Positions 22,603-36,381 of a DNA stretch of 64,000 nucleotides are shown here, one piece after another. The stretch's first letter is position 1. The number at the start of each line of letters is the position of its first letter. Below the pieces are notes generated by a model that was not told the origin of the DNA, did not search any database, and saw nothing but the letters and a program-made list of their open reading frames with translations. Origin of the DNA: Sipunculus nudus (taxonomy: Eukaryota; Annelida; Sipuncula; Golfingiida; Sipunculidae); contig CM049314.1 in the NCBI GenBank assembly GCA_026874595.1, positions 124,001 to 188,000 of the forward strand, in the 5' to 3' direction. The position numbers and the translations under genes are program-made.

Positions 22603-24139
22603 AGTATGGACTGTGCCTCCAACATGTATGATCATAGACGGGGCCCGGAGAGGCCGTCACGGACCGCTGCACACGCCGGCCGCCCACCGTAAGGACCCTG
22701 CCGCCACTTGCGGCGACGGCGAGTGTCTTCGTGGTATGGCGAAAAACGGCGCGAGATTTGACGAGACTAACAATGCGACCCCTGAATGTGACTGCGAGTG
22801 TCCGACGCTATCCGGCGCTGCAGACCATGTGTCTGTGGCGTAAAAAAATGACAGAATTATAGGCATTTCTTTGAATGGTCACGTGTTCTCGTTTCACGAG
22901 AAACGGTGCGAGATATGACGAGACTTGCGATTGAATGACTAAGAACTAGACGGATGCTGTCTAACGCCGAAAACCAGACCTTTCTATGGCAAATATCAAC
23001 AGAGATAGAAGCAGGTAAACTTCGTATTTTCAAGTTGTCACGTTTTACCCCAAAATTTGGTAACCATGGTAACGGCAGTACAAAGCTACATGTGCGGAGG
23101 AATAAGCCAATGTTCCTAGTTTCAGATACCACCAAAAAAAATGGTGTCACGTTTAATATTTTTTGAGATATTGCAGAAAAATGATATGTTACAGTGTTTC
23201 AGGTACCACGCCCCCTGGTGGCTATTTCCAAAAAATGAAAAACTGATTTCGAGATATTTATAAAATAACACAAAATATATCAATTTCAAAGCCATTGTTA
23301 AAAAAATGCAACCTGTAGGTCATATTGAATGAAATCTCGAAGACTCTCGTTTGACGAGAAACGGTGCGAGATTTTGCAAGACTTTTGGTTGGATCACCGA
23401 GAACTCACCAAGGGCTACAAGATGCAAAAAAATTGACCTCTCCAGCATAAAAACTGACAGAGTTAGAAGCTGAAAACTGCATATTTTCAAAATTCAAAAG
23501 TTTTACCCCAAAAGTAGAGAAATCTGGCAATAGCGCACTTTGGCACCTATGCGCAAAAATAAGCCCATGGACCCCAGTTGAAGGTGCTGTGATGGAAATG
23601 GCCCAATGTTTAATAGTTCTGGAGGTATAGCACCAAAACAAATGTTCATGTTTTTTCATCTGCAACGCCCCCTGGCGGCCATTTCCAAAATCTGAAAAAA
23701 CAATTTCGAGATATTCTTGTGTTACATAAAATATCTCAGAATCAGTACGATTGCTGCAAATTTGAAAAATATCACGAAATTCCATGATTTCTCCCCAAAA
23801 TTGCGTAACCATGGTAACAGAAAATTTGAGTAAGCTACATGTCAAAAGAAAGGCCAGGTGATGACGAAAAATATGAGCTATTGCAGAAGTGGATAAGCCT
23901 ATTTATGGCGAAGTTATAGTGCAAAAACCGTTAACCATACCTGTCGTGACCTTGACCTTTGACTTTTGACCTATTTTAACCAAAAACAATAGGGCACCTA
24001 GAAATTATGTTTTTCATCATCCCTGTAAGTTTCAAGGTGATTGTGGCAAAATTGTGGCCAGGAGAGTGCAGACAAACAAACAGACAGACAGACTAGACGA
24101 CCTGAGGTCGAACGCTTGCCGGAAGTGACCGGAAATAAG
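22603..24139 (+). repeat. Regulatory-motif module B (L3)
   Basis: Island 22632-22843, X-boxes at 23060 and 23805, CTCF-like cores at 23206-23222 and 23663-23680. Confidence 0.85.
22632..22843 (+). other. GC-rich, CpG-dense island (L3)
   Basis: Forms the C-terminal half of a 162-codon frame at 22355-22843 whose N-terminal half is translated microsatellite and hairpin repeat (Thr-Asp-Arg-Gln runs). Confidence 0.7.
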
Positions 24140-24293
24140 ACAGCGAAATAGAAGGACAGTTACTAGGCAGACAGACAGGGAACATATGGATCTGATCAAA
24201 TGAAAAACCTCTATCATGGGGAAAACAGTAGCACATATGAATAAGGTCTTGCTGATTTTCAAAAGTCAAAGAGGAGTAGACAGAGAGACAGAC

Positions 24294-24324
<31 letters not shown>

Positions 24325-24922
24325 TAGAGAGACATTAATAGTGTTGTTATTAGTAGCCATCCTATACAGGATAATCCATTTTTGGACAGAAATAAAAATA
24401 AAGGAAGTCCAACTGAATCCTTGGCAGTTCTCCTATTCTTGAGTGCTGGAAATAAGAAAAGCACTGAAAATGAAACTTGAAGAGATGAACGTCCAGAATG
24501 CCGAAATGCAAGCGAAGCCGCGTTCGTGTTAGACAGAGACCCGACCTCTGGGTAAGGGAGACGTGACCTTTCATTCCTGGACAAATAGGTCGGCCTGAGG
24601 ACATCTTCAAGTCTGATGATGGCTTAAATTAGGGCTGTCCTTGAAGAAAAAAGGCAGTCGGTCAGCCTGCGTCCGGGAATTATAAAATTCCAAGAAGTCC
24701 TGCCCATCACGGATTAACTGTAATGTCCCCTTGGTGTAGGTTATCTGTAATGTGAAATTTAATATATTTTAAAAATTGGAATCTTTGGTTAAAAAAGGAG
24801 AGGCTTTTAAGGAGTCTGAAGTGGTAAGTAATAAGATAAAAAAATTTGAGGCCCTAGTTCCGTGATGGGTTAGGACGATATATAAAAATATATTCTGGCA
24901 TGAGAGAGGGGTGCTGTCAAAT
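24140..24922 (+). other. Spacer with GACA microsatellite (L3), no gene seen
   Basis: Tract at about 24278-24331. Otherwise as L2. Confidence 0.8.
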
Positions 24923-25336
24923 TTTTTGGCGCCTGCCGCACGTTTGTGAATAAAACGGTACACTTGACACGATGGAAATTTAAGAGGAAAGGTAGTAATC
25001 CCAAGCCGTAGTTGAGTTGTTTTGACCCCAGAGTTTGCAGTCCTAGCTGAAATAGGCATGGGACGGGCTCTTTTTTAAACCCGGAACGCCAGAAGAGGCT
25101 GGAGATTGAATGAAGGATTGGGCCATTTTTTTATCCGAAAAACCTGGGAATTGACAATTAAAAAAAATGACAGGGACCTTCTTAGCCCGTTCCAGCTCAG
25201 GGAACGGTATTAGAATATTGTCGGGAATCCATATTATCCTACCTGTGGGCTGGGACGGTCCAGAAAACCGCAATTATACGGGTATCCATAAAATTGTATG
25301 TCAATTTTTGTCATTAATAAATACATATACATCTAT

Positions 25337-25735
25337 AACGCGGACAGCTGGAGAATTCGCGGAGAATTCATCATGATGATATTATTAAATGTGAGCAAAG
25401 GTTTAATTTATGTTTTGTATCATATTTCCTTAAGAACCTGTAAATTTGATATCCTGCATGGTTTTGTTACGGTTTGCACAGTAACCTGTTGAAAAAATAT
25501 ATAGTGTTTAGCGTTTTCGTCTGATGTAAGATCGGTAGTCAATGTTAGCTGGTGATCCAGATTGGTGTTAGTGGCAGTCCCACATTGTTTGCGCTGGTTA
25601 TTATTTCGGAAATTTAACAGTGAATAAATGTCTTTAGAGTAATATAGTGGTAGATTTTAAATGATTTTAACGTGTAATTAAAAGTATCATTGCATATAAA
25701 ATCTCTCCGTGAATTCTCCGGGAATTCCCCGCGTT
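25337..25735. mobile_element. Candidate MITE (L3)
   Basis: Same element at the same position in the unit. Confidence 0.4.
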
Positions 25736-26136
25736 TACATATAAACGCATTTACCAGCCGTATGAAAGTTTTTGTCCGCTTTCATAATGTTTGCCGTGCC
25801 CCGGACACAAATTTAAGAAGAGATGGACTAAACCCCGCCCCGGTAGGATTGTTTGGACTCTGAAGAAACGAACCCTCGCAGGAAATGCGGTGGGACGGGC
25901 TCTTTCTTATTCGATGAACGCTCGAAAAGAGTGGTGAATGATTGAAAAAATAGGGTCATTTTCACTGTCATCTTGAATAACGGAATTAATATTTTTTTTT
26001 AAATTCATAGAGACTTGGTCATCCAATAACAGCAGAAAAAAATGTTCTTTCAAATGTTGTGTGGTGTCCATTGTACCCTCGCCCACCGCAGGGATCCAAA
26101 GAGAAGCCTGGATTTTACTGCAAAAAAACACAACCA

Positions 26137-26160
26137 CCCCCCCCCCCCCCCAAAAAAAAA
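26137..26160 (+). repeat. Poly-C(15)/poly-A tract (L3)
   Basis: C15 followed by A9. Confidence 0.9.
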
Positions 26161-26347
26161 CAAAAACAAAAAAACTTTTATTCATTTTATTTTTATTTTT
26201 TATTACTGGATGTAGTTGAATATCATGGTTTATTTATAAAAAAATAAGATGCAATTCATTGGATGAAAAGAGATTTTATTAAATATATTGATACATGTTT
26301 ATAACAGTTTGATATTTGATTTTTTTTTAAATTTATAGACAGACAAT

Positions 26348-29300
26348 TTGTTACCTCAAATCTGTACTCATGGTCCAACATGCATGTATTTGGTGTTCTC
26401 AGGCCCATTTTAGGGTGTATATCCATGATAACAAGATAATATTACCTTGTTCCCACCAGCAAACATTTCAAGCCCCCAGAAAGCTGATTTCAGCTGAGGA
26501 CTTATGGCTTATTATACACAGGCAAATAGTGTTTTGGACCACCTCATCTCCACCAGACTCATCACACACACCTGCTTTGGCTATCATTGCAATCCATTTA
26601 CACCCACTGGCTGGAATCTCAAAGCATTTGGTTCAAATCCCTCAGAAAAAAAAAATTAGGGCCAGTTTGAATTTCCAAATCTGGACACAGTGGACATAGT
26701 GATATACAGAGAAAATCCATTTTTTCCCCTCAAATCTGTACTGATGGTCCCACAAACCTGGTTTTGGTGTCATTAGGCCCAGTTTAGGGTGTATATACAG
26801 GGAAACAAGATAATATTACACTGTTCCCACAAACAAAAATTTCATGCCCCCAGAAACCTGATTTCAGGCCAGTTTATGCTTATACACAGTCAAATAGGTT
26901 CTGGCCCCCCTCATCTCCACAAAACTCAACACACACTCCTGGTTTGGGTATCATTGCAATCCATTTACACCCACTGGCTGGCATCACCAAGCATTTGGCT
27001 CAACTCCCTCAGAAAAAAAATTAGGGCCAGTTTGAATTTCCAAATCTGGACACAGTGAACATAGTGATATACAGGGAAAATCCATTTTTTCACCTCAAAT
27101 CTGTAATGATGGTCCCTAAAACATGGTTTAGGTGTCATTAGGCCCAATTCAAGGTGTATATACAGGGAAACAAGATAATATTACCCTGCTGCCACAAACA
27201 AGAATTTCAAGCCCCCAGAAACCTGATTTCAGGCCAGTTTATGCTTATACACAGTCAGATAAGTTCTGGCCCCCCTCATCTCCACAAAACTCAACACACA
27301 CACACCTGGTTTGGTATCATTGCAATCCATTTACACCCACTGGCTGGTATCTCAAAGCATTTGGCTCAACTCCATCAGAAAAAAAATTAGGGCCAGTTTG
27401 AATTTCCAAAACTGGACACAGTGAACATAGTGATATACAGAGAAAATCCATTTTTCCCCCTCAAATCTGTACTGATGGTCCCACAAACCTGGTTTTGGTG
27501 TCATTTGGCCCAGTTTAGGGTGTATATACAGGGAAACAAGATAATATAACACTGTTCCCACAAACAAAAATTTCATGCCCCCAGAAACCTGATTTCAGGC
27601 CAGTTTATGCTTATACACAGTCAAATAGGTTCTGGCCCCCCTCATCTCCACAAAACTCAACACACACTCCTGGTTTGGGTATCATTGCAATCCATTTACA
27701 CCCACTGGCTGGCATCACCAAGCATTTGGCTCAACTCCCTCAGAAAAAAAATTAGGGCCAGTTTGAATTTCCAAATCTGGACACAGTGAACATAGTGATA
27801 TACAGAGAAAATCCATTTTTCCCCCTCAAATCTGTACTGATGGTCCCACAAACCTGGTTTTGGTGTCATTAGGCCCAGTTTAGGGTGTATATACAGGGAA
27901 ACAAGATAATATTACCCTGTTCCCACAAACAAAAATTCCATGCCCCCAGAAACCTGATTTCAGGCCAGTTTATGCTTATACACAGTCAAATAGGTTCTGG
28001 CCCCCCTCATCTCCACAAAACTCAACACACACTCCTGGTTTGGGAATCATTGCAATCCATTTACACCCACTGGCTGGCATCACCAAGCATTTGGCTCAAC
28101 TCCCTCAGAAAAAAAATTAGGGCCAGTTTGAATTTCCAAATCTGGACACAGTGAACATAGTGATATACAGGGAAAATCCATTTTTTCACCTCAAATCTGT
28201 AATGATGGTCCCTAAAACATGGTTTAGGTGTCATTAGGCCCAATTCAAGGTGTATATACAGGGAAACAAGATAATATTACCCTGCTGACACAAACAAGAA
28301 TTTCAAGCCCCCAGAAACCTGATTTCAGGCCAGTTTATGCTTATACACAGTCAGATAGGTTCTGGCCCCCCTCATCTCCACAAAACTCAACACACACTCC
28401 TGGTTTGGGAATCATTGCAATCCATTTACACCCACTGGCTGGCATCACCAAGCATTTGGCTCAACTCCCTCAGAAAAAAAATTAGGGCCAGTTTGAATTT
28501 CCAAATCTGGACACAGTGAACATAGTGATATACAGGGAAAATCCATTTTTTCACCTCAAATCTGTAATGATGGTCCCTAAAACATGGTTTAGGTGTCATT
28601 AGGCCCAATTCAAGGTGTATATACAGGGAAACAAGATAATATTACCCTGCTGCCACAAACAAGAATTTCAAGCCCCCAGAAACCTGATTTCAGGCCAGTT
28701 TATGCTTATACACAGTCAGATAAGTTCTGGCCCCCCTCATCTCCACAAAACTCAACACACACACACCTGGTTTGGTATCATTGCAATCCATTTACACCCA
28801 CTGGCTGGTATCTCAAAGCATTTGGCTCAACTCCATCAGAAAAAAAATTAGGGCCAGTTTGAATTTCCAAAACTGGACACAGTGAACATAGTGATATACA
28901 GAGAAAATCCATTTTTCCCCCTCAAATCTGTACTGATGGTCCCACAAACCTGGTTTTGGTGTCATTTGGCCCAGTTTAGGGTGTATATACAGGGAAACAA
29001 GATAATATTACACTGTTCCCACAAACAAAAATTTCATGCCCCCAGAAACCTGATTTCAGGCCAGTTTATGCTTATACACAGTCAAATAGGTTCTGGCCCC
29101 CCTCATCTCCACAAAACTCAACACACACTCCTGGTTTGGGTATCATTGCAATCCATTTACACCCACTGGCTGGCATCACCAAGCATTTGGCTCAACTCCC
29201 TCAGAAAAAAAATTAGGGCCAGTTTGAATTTCCAAATCTGGACACAGTGAACATAGTGATATACAGAGAAAATCCATTTTTCCCCCTCAAATCTGTACTG

Positions 29301-30782
29301 ATGGTCCCACAAACCTGGTTTTGGTGTCATTAGGCCCAGTTTAGGGTGTATATACAGGGAAACAAGATAATATTACCCTGTTCCCACAAACAAAAATTCC
29401 ATGCCCCCAGAAACCTGATTTCAGGCCAGTTTATGCTTATACACAGTCAAATAGGTTCTGGCCCCCCTCATCTCCACAAAACTCAACACACACTCCTGGT
29501 TTGGGAATCATTGCAATCCATTTACACCCACTGGCTGGCATCACCAAGCATTTGGCTCAACTCCCTCAGAAAAAAAATTAGGGCCAGTTTGAATTTCCAA
29601 ATCTGGACACAGTGAACATAGTGATATACAGGGAAAATCCATTTTTTCACCTCAAATCTGTAATGATGGTCCCTAAAACATGGTTTAGGTGTCATTAGGC
29701 CCAATTCAAGGTGTATATACAGGGAAACAAGATAATATTACCCTGCTGACACAAACAAGAATTTCAAGCCCCCAGAAACCTGATTTCAGGCCAGTTTATG
29801 CTTATACACAGTCAGATAGGTTCTGGCCCCCCTCATCTCCACAAAACTCAACACACACTCCTGGTTTGGGAATCATTGCAATCCATTTACACCCACTGGC
29901 TGGCATCACCAAGCATTTGGCTCAACTCCCTCAGAAAAAAAATTAGGGCCAGTTTGAATTTCCAAATCTGGACACAGTGAACATAGTGATATACAGGGAA
30001 AATCCATTTTTTCACCTCAAATCTGTAATGATGGTCCCTAAAACATGGTTTAGGTGTCATTAGGCCCAATTCAAGGTGTATATACAGGGAAACAAGATAA
30101 TATTACCCTGCTGCCACAAACAAGAATTTCAAGCCCCCAGAAACCTGATTTCAGGCCAGTTTATGCTTATACACAGTCAGATAAGTTCTGGCCCCCCTCA
30201 TCTCCACAAAACTCAACACACACACACCTGGTTTGGTATCATTGCAATCCATTTACACCCACTGGCTGGTATCTCAAAGCATTTGGCTCAACTCCATCAG
30301 AAAAAAAATTAGGGCCAGTTTGAATTTCCAAAACTGGACACAGTGAACATAGTGATATACAGAGAAAATCCATTTTTCCCCCTCAAATCTGTACTGATGG
30401 TCCCACAAACCTGGTTTTGGTGTCATTTGGCCCAGTTTAGGGTGTATATACAGGGAAACAAGATAATATTACCCTGTTCCCATAAACAAAAATTCCGTGC
30501 CCCCAGAAACCTGCTTTCAGGCCAGTTTATGCTTATACACAGTCAAACAGGTTTTGGCCCCCTTCATCTCCACCAGACTCTTCACAAACACCTGGTTTGG
30601 GTTTCATTGCAATCCATTCACACCCACTGGCTGGCATCTCCAAGCATATAGCTCAACTTCTTCAGAAAAAAAAATATAGACCACTTTAAAGTTTATCAAA
30701 TCTGGTCATAGTGGTTTATGCAGAAATCAATTGTTCTGATCTCAAATCTGAAATAGTGGTCATAGAACATTGGTTGGTTCTT
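26348..30782 (+). repeat. 365-bp satellite block, twelve monomers (unit L3)
   Basis: Same order and monomer types as in L1 and L2, with only isolated substitutions. The higher-order pair spans 27537-30458. Confidence 0.96.
27537..30458 (+). repeat. Two copies of the 1.46-kb four-monomer repeat (L3)
   Basis: Types a-d-e-b twice, 2922 bp in total, the same length as in L2. Confidence 0.91.
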
Positions 30783-31103
30783 GTATGATTTTATTCAATT
30801 TACAATCAAATATGCAGGAAAACCTGGCATTTTATTTTACTTCAATACACCAACAATAAACAATCTAAGGACAAGTGAACAGGCTACCATACATATCTTA
30901 GGGAAAGGAAAACAGCAAAGGTTGATTACATTGAGGACACATGGCAACCAGGTGGTTGGCGCTGGTCTGTGAAGCTTACGAAGCAGCAATCAAAGGAAGA
31001 CGATAACAACACAATAGAAGTCTTCTTCATGGGCCATCGCACACCCATAGAACATGGCTCCAACTGTCAAGTGTAATGCCCCTGCCGGCATTTACTATCA
31101 CAT
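30783..31103 (+). other. Linker (L4), no gene seen
   Basis: Identical in layout to 10703-11023. Nothing further seen. Confidence 0.8.
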
Positions 31104-32630
31104 ACTGCCGCCACTTATGGTCACGGCAATAGGATGTACTTTTTTATTTGAAGAAAAAACGATCCCAGATTTGACGAAACTTACAATATAATCACATATT
31201 TTGACGTAGAATGTTAGACGCTATCGAATGCTGAAAACTAAAGGTCTTCAGCATTAAAATAACAGAATTATAGGCGTATCTTTGAATGGTCCAATGTTCT
31301 CGTTTGACAAGAAATGATGCGAGATATGACGAGATATTCAATTTTGTCACTTCAAACTAGTCAAGTGAATCTTGAACAATAGAAAAATAAAATCTCTGGC
31401 ATTAAAATGACAGAGATATAGACATTTGTTCGAATTCTCGAATATTCTCGTTTGGCGGGAGATGGTACGAGATGTGGCGAGATATAAGTTATAATCTTTT
31501 TAAGCTCCCAAAACGCAACAAAATGCTGAAAACTGCTCCTCTTTAGCCGAAAAGGTGACCAAGTTATAAGCATTTCTGTGAAATCTCGTAATTTCTCGTT
31601 TGACGGAAAACAGAGCGAGATTCTACGAGACTTGCAATTAACTGCATTAGTGGCAAGGGAATGCTACCTCATGCAGAAAACTAGACACTTGTAGTATAAA
31701 TATCAACAGAGATAGAAGCAAAAAACTTATTATTTTCAGATTGCCAAGTTTTACCCCAAAATTTGGTTACCATGGTAACAGCAGCGCAAAGCTACATGTA
31801 CGCAGGAATAAGCCGACGATCCTAGTTTCAGATAAGACAGTAAACATTGTGCCACGTTTAATATTTTTTTTTGGTATTGCAGAAAAATGGTAAGTTGCAG
31901 TGTTTCCAGTACCACGCCCCCTGGTGGCTAATTTCAAAAAAATGAAAAAACAAGTTCGAGATAATACAGAAAAACAGAAAATATGTCACTTTTAGAACCT
32001 TAGCTGTAAAACCGCCACCTCTAAATCGTTTTTAATGAAATCTCGAAAAGTCTCATTTGACGACAAATGGCACGAGATTTTGCGAGACTTACATTAATTT
32101 CGCATAGAGCATATTAAATGCTAGGCATTGCAAAAAACTAGACCTCTCTAACTTAAACAATGAGAAATTTGGAGGGAAATTTTCGAATTTTCTGAATTTC
32201 CCCCAAAAATACGTTACCATGGTAACCATTGACCGGAAAAATTTGCCAGCACTTGGAAAGCTGACATAGTGAGGAATAAAATGAGCTACAGATTATGCGG
32301 CTACGATTATTATTGACAAAGATATGAAGAAAGTAAAAATTTCAGGTTTTTTGGTGACCCTGACCTTGACCTTTGACCGATCATGACCAAAAACAATAGG
32401 CTCCGAGGAGAACAGATCTTACAGTTTATGTATAAGTTTCAGAGCGATTGCTTAAAAACTGTGGCCTCTAGCGCGTGTACATACAGACAAACAGACAGAC
32501 AAACAAACAAACAAACATACGCGGGTGATCAACATGCTTGCGAAAATCGAAGATTTCCGGCAAGCAACAAACAGACATACGCAACTGACCAATATGCTTG
32601 CGGAAATCGAAGATTTCCGGCAAGCAATAA
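31104..32630 (+). repeat. Regulatory-motif module A (L4)
   Basis: X-boxes at 31766 and 32213, CTCF-like core at 31912-31928, half-site run at 32355-32378. Confidence 0.85.
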
Positions 32631-34167
32631 AGTATGGACTGTGCCTCCAACATGTATGATCATAGACGGGGCCCGGAGAGGCCGTCACGGACCGCTGCAC
32701 ACGCCGGCCGCCCACCGTAAGGACCCTGCCGCCACTTGCGGCGACGGCGAGTGTCTTCGTGGTATGGCGAAAAACGGCGCGAGATTTGACGAGACTAACA
32801 ATGCGACCCCTGAATGTGACTGCGAGTGTCCGACGCTATCCGGCGCTGCAGACCATGTGTCTGTGGCGTAAAAAAATGACAGAATTATAGGCATTTCTTT
32901 GAATGGTCACGTGTTCTCGTTTCACGAGAAACGGTGCGAGATATGACGAGACTTGCGATTGAATGACTAAGAACTAGACGGATGCTGTCTAACGCCGAAA
33001 ACCAGACCTTTCTATGGCAAATATCAACAGAGATAGAAGCAGGTAAACTTCGTATTTTCAAGTTGTCACGTTTTACCCCAAAATTTGGTAACCATGGTAA
33101 CGGCAGTACAAAGCTACATGTGCGGAGGAATAAGCCAATGTTCCTAGTTTCAGATACCACCAAAAAAAATGGTGTCACGTTTAATATTTTTTGAGATATT
33201 GCAGAAAAATGATATGTTACAGTGTTTCAGGTACCACGCCCCCTGGTGGCTATTTCCAAAAAATGAAAAACTGATTTCGAGATATTTATAAAATAACACA
33301 AAATATATCAATTTCAAAGCCATTGTTAAAAAAATGCAACCTGTAGGTCATATTGAATGAAATCTCGAAGACTCTCGTTTGACGAGAAACGGTGCGAGAT
33401 TTTGCAAGACTTTTGGTTGGATCACCGAGAACTCACCAAGGGCTACAAGATGCAAAAAAATTGACCTCTCCAGCATAAAAACTGACAGAGTTAGAAGCTG
33501 AAAACTGCATATTTTCAAAATTCAAAAGTTTTACCCCAAAAGTAGAGAAATCTGGCAATAGCGCACTTTGGCACCTATGCGCAAAAATAAGCCCATGGAC
33601 CCCAGTTGAAGGTGCTGTGATGGAAATGGCCCAATGTTTAATAGTTCTGGAGGTATAGCACCAAAACAAATGTTCATGTTTTTTCATCTGCAACGCCCCC
33701 TGGCGGCCATTTCCAAAATCTGAAAAAACAATTTCGAGATATTCTTGTGTTACATAAAATATCTCAGAATCAGTACGATTGCTGCAAATTTGAAAAATAT
33801 CACGAAATTCCATGATTTCTCCCCAAAATTGCGTAACCATGGTAACAGAAAATTTGAGTAAGCTACATGTCAAAAGAAAGGCCAGGTGATGACGAAAAAT
33901 ATGAGCTATTGCAGAAGTGGATAAGCCTATTTATGGCGAAGTTATAGTGCAAAAACCGTTAACCATACCTGTCGTGACCTTGACCTTTGACTTTTGACCT
34001 ATTTTAACCAAAAACAATAGGGCACCTAGAAATTATGTTTTTCATCATCCCTGTAAGTTTCAAGGTGATTGTGGCAAAATTGTGGCCAGGAGAGTGCAGA
34101 CAAACAAACAGACAGACAGACTAGACGACCTGAGGTCGAACGCTTGCCGGAAGTGACCGGAAATAAG
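32631..34167 (+). repeat. Regulatory-motif module B (L4)
   Basis: Island 32661-32871, X-boxes at 33088 and 33833, CTCF-like cores at 33234-33250 and 33691-33708. Confidence 0.85.
32661..32871 (+). other. GC-rich, CpG-dense island (L4)
   Basis: Identical to the L3 island as far as I can see. The same 162-codon frame is open at 32383-32871. Confidence 0.7.
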
Positions 34168-34321
34168 ACAGCGAAATAGAAGGACAGTTACTAGGCAGAC
34201 AGACAGGGAACATATGGATCTGATCAAATGAAAAACCTCTATCATGGGGAAAACAGTAGCACATATGAATAAGGTCTTGCTGATTTTCAAAAGTCAAAGA
34301 GGAGTAGACAGAGAGACAGAC

Positions 34322-34352
<31 letters not shown>

Positions 34353-34950
34353 TAGAGAGACATTAATAGTGTTGTTATTAGTAGCCATCCTATACAGGAT
34401 AATCCATTTTTGGACAGAAATAAAAATAAAGGAAGTCCAACTGAATCCTTGGCAGTTCTCCTATTCTTGAGTGCTGGAAATAAGAAAAGCACTGAAAATG
34501 AAACTTGAAGAGATGAACGTCCAGAATGCCGAAATGCAAGCGAAGCCGCGTTCGTGTTAGACAGAGACCCGACCTCTGGGTAAGGGAGACGTGACCTTTC
34601 ATTCCTGGACAAATAGGTCGGCCTGAGGACATCTTCAAGTCTGATGATGGCTTAAATTAGGGCTGTCCTTGAAGAAAAAAGGCAGTCGGTCAGCCTGCGT
34701 CCGGGAATTATAAAATTCCAAGAAGTCCTGCCCATCACGGATTAACTGTAATGTCCCCTTGGTGTAGGTTATCTGTAATGTGAAATTTAATATATTTTAA
34801 AAATTGGAATCTTTGGTTAAAAAAGGAGAGGCTTTTAAGGAGTCTGAAGTGGTAAGTAATAAGATAAAAAAATTTGAGGCCCTAGTTCCGTGATGGGTTA
34901 GGACGATATATAAAAATATATTCTGGCATGAGAGAGGGGTGCTGTCAAAT
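34168..34950 (+). other. Spacer with GACA microsatellite (L4), no gene seen
   Basis: Tract at about 34305-34360. Otherwise as L3. Confidence 0.8.
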
Positions 34951-35370
34951 TTTTTGGCGCCTGCCGCACGTTTGTGAATAAAACGGTACACTTGACACGG
35001 GCGCGATGGAAATTTAAGAGGAAAGGTAGTAATCCCAAGCCGTAGTTGAGTTGTTTTGACCCCAGAGTTTGCAGTCCTAGCTGAAATAGGCATGGGACGG
35101 GCTCTTTTTTAAACCCGGAACGCCAGAAGAGGCTGGAGATTGAATGAAGGATTGGGCCATTTTTTTATCCGAAAAACCTGGGAATTGACAATTAAAAAAA
35201 ATGACAGGGACCTTCTTAGCCCGTTCCAGCTCAGGGAACGGTATTAGAATATTGTCGGGAATCCATATTATCCTACCTGTGGGCTGGGACGGTCCAGAAA
35301 ACCGCAATTATACGGGTATCCATAAAATTGTATGTCAATTTTTGTCATTAATAAATACATATACATCTAT

Positions 35371-35769
35371 AACGCGGACAGCTGGAGAATTCGCGGAGAA
35401 TTCATCATGATGATATTATTAAATGTGAGCAAAGGTTTAATTTATGTTTTGTATCATATTTCCTTAAGAACCTGTAAATTTGATATCCTGCATGGTTTTG
35501 TTACGGTTTGCACAGTAACCTGTTGAAAAAATATATAGTGTTTAGCGTTTTCGTCTGATGTAAGATCGGTAGTCAATGTTAGCTGGTGATCCAGATTGGT
35601 GTTAGTGGCAGTCCCACATTGTTTGCGCTGGTTATTATTTCGGAAATTTAACAGTGAATAAATGTCTTTAGAGTAATATAGTGGTAGATTTTAAATGATT
35701 TTAACGTGTAATTAAAAGTATCATTGCATATAAAATCTCTCCGTGAATTCTCCGGGAATTCCCCGCGTT
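35371..35769. mobile_element. Candidate MITE (L4)
   Basis: Same element at the same position in the unit. Confidence 0.4.
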
Positions 35770-36175
35770 TACATATAAACGCATTTACCAGCCGTATGAA
35801 AGTTTTTGTCCGCTTTCATAATGTTTGCCGTGCCCCGGACACAAATTTAAGAAGAGATGGACTAAACCCCGCCCCGGTAGGATTGTTTGGACTCTGAAGA
35901 AACGAACCCTCGCAGGAATGCGGTGGGACGGGCTCTTTCTTATTCGATGAACGCTCGAAAAGAGTGGTGAATGATTGAAAAAATAGGGTCATTTTCACTG
36001 TCATCTTGAATAACGGAATTAATATTTTTTTTTAAATTCATAGAGACTTGGTCATCCAATAACAGCAGAAAAAAATGTTCTTTCAAATGTTGTGTGGTGT
36101 CCATTGTACCCTCGCCCACCGCAGGGATCCAAAGAGAAGCCTAAGCCTGGATTTTACTGCAAAAAAACACAACCA

Positions 36176-36195
36176 CCCCCCCCCCCAAAAAAAAA
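36176..36195 (+). repeat. Poly-C(11)/poly-A tract (L4)
   Basis: C11 followed by A9, in a stretch of doubtful base accuracy. Confidence 0.85.
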
Positions 36196-36381
36196 CAAAA
36201 ACAAAAAAACTTTATTCATTTTATTTTTATTTTTTATTACTGGATGTAGTTGAATATCATGGTTTATTTATAAAAAAATAAGATGCAATTCATTGATGAA
36301 AAGAGATTTTATTAAATATATTGATACATGTTTATAACAGTTTGATATTTGATTTTTTTTTAAATTTTATAGACAGACAAT

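Larger units (their letters stand above)
24923..26347 (+). repeat. AT-rich segment with diverged direct repeat (L3)
   Basis: Direct repeats at about 24923-25145 and 25761-25960. The first lacks six bases near 24970. Confidence 0.6.
20311..30337 (+). repeat. Macrosatellite unit L3 (10027 bp)
   Basis: A complete unit that appears close to the subfamily consensus. It lacks six bases (GGGCGC) near 24970 that are present in L1, L2 and L4. A 162-codon frame at 22355-22843 is intact here and in L4, but broken in L1 and L2. No supported gene. Confidence 0.96.
34951..36381 (+). repeat. AT-rich segment with diverged direct repeat (L4)
   Basis: Direct repeats at about 34951-35179 and 35795-35993. Indels increase after about 35900, towards the contig end. 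Confidence 0.6.

Noticed and set aside
22355-22843. 162-codon frame, open in L3 and L4, with a Cys-containing C-terminal half that is also open in the right family
   Set aside because: In about 71 aligned codons the left and right copies differ by roughly eight replacement and three silent changes, with no sign of purifying selection. The N-terminal half is translated microsatellite and hairpin repeat, and L1 and L2 are frameshifted. No domain is recognisable.
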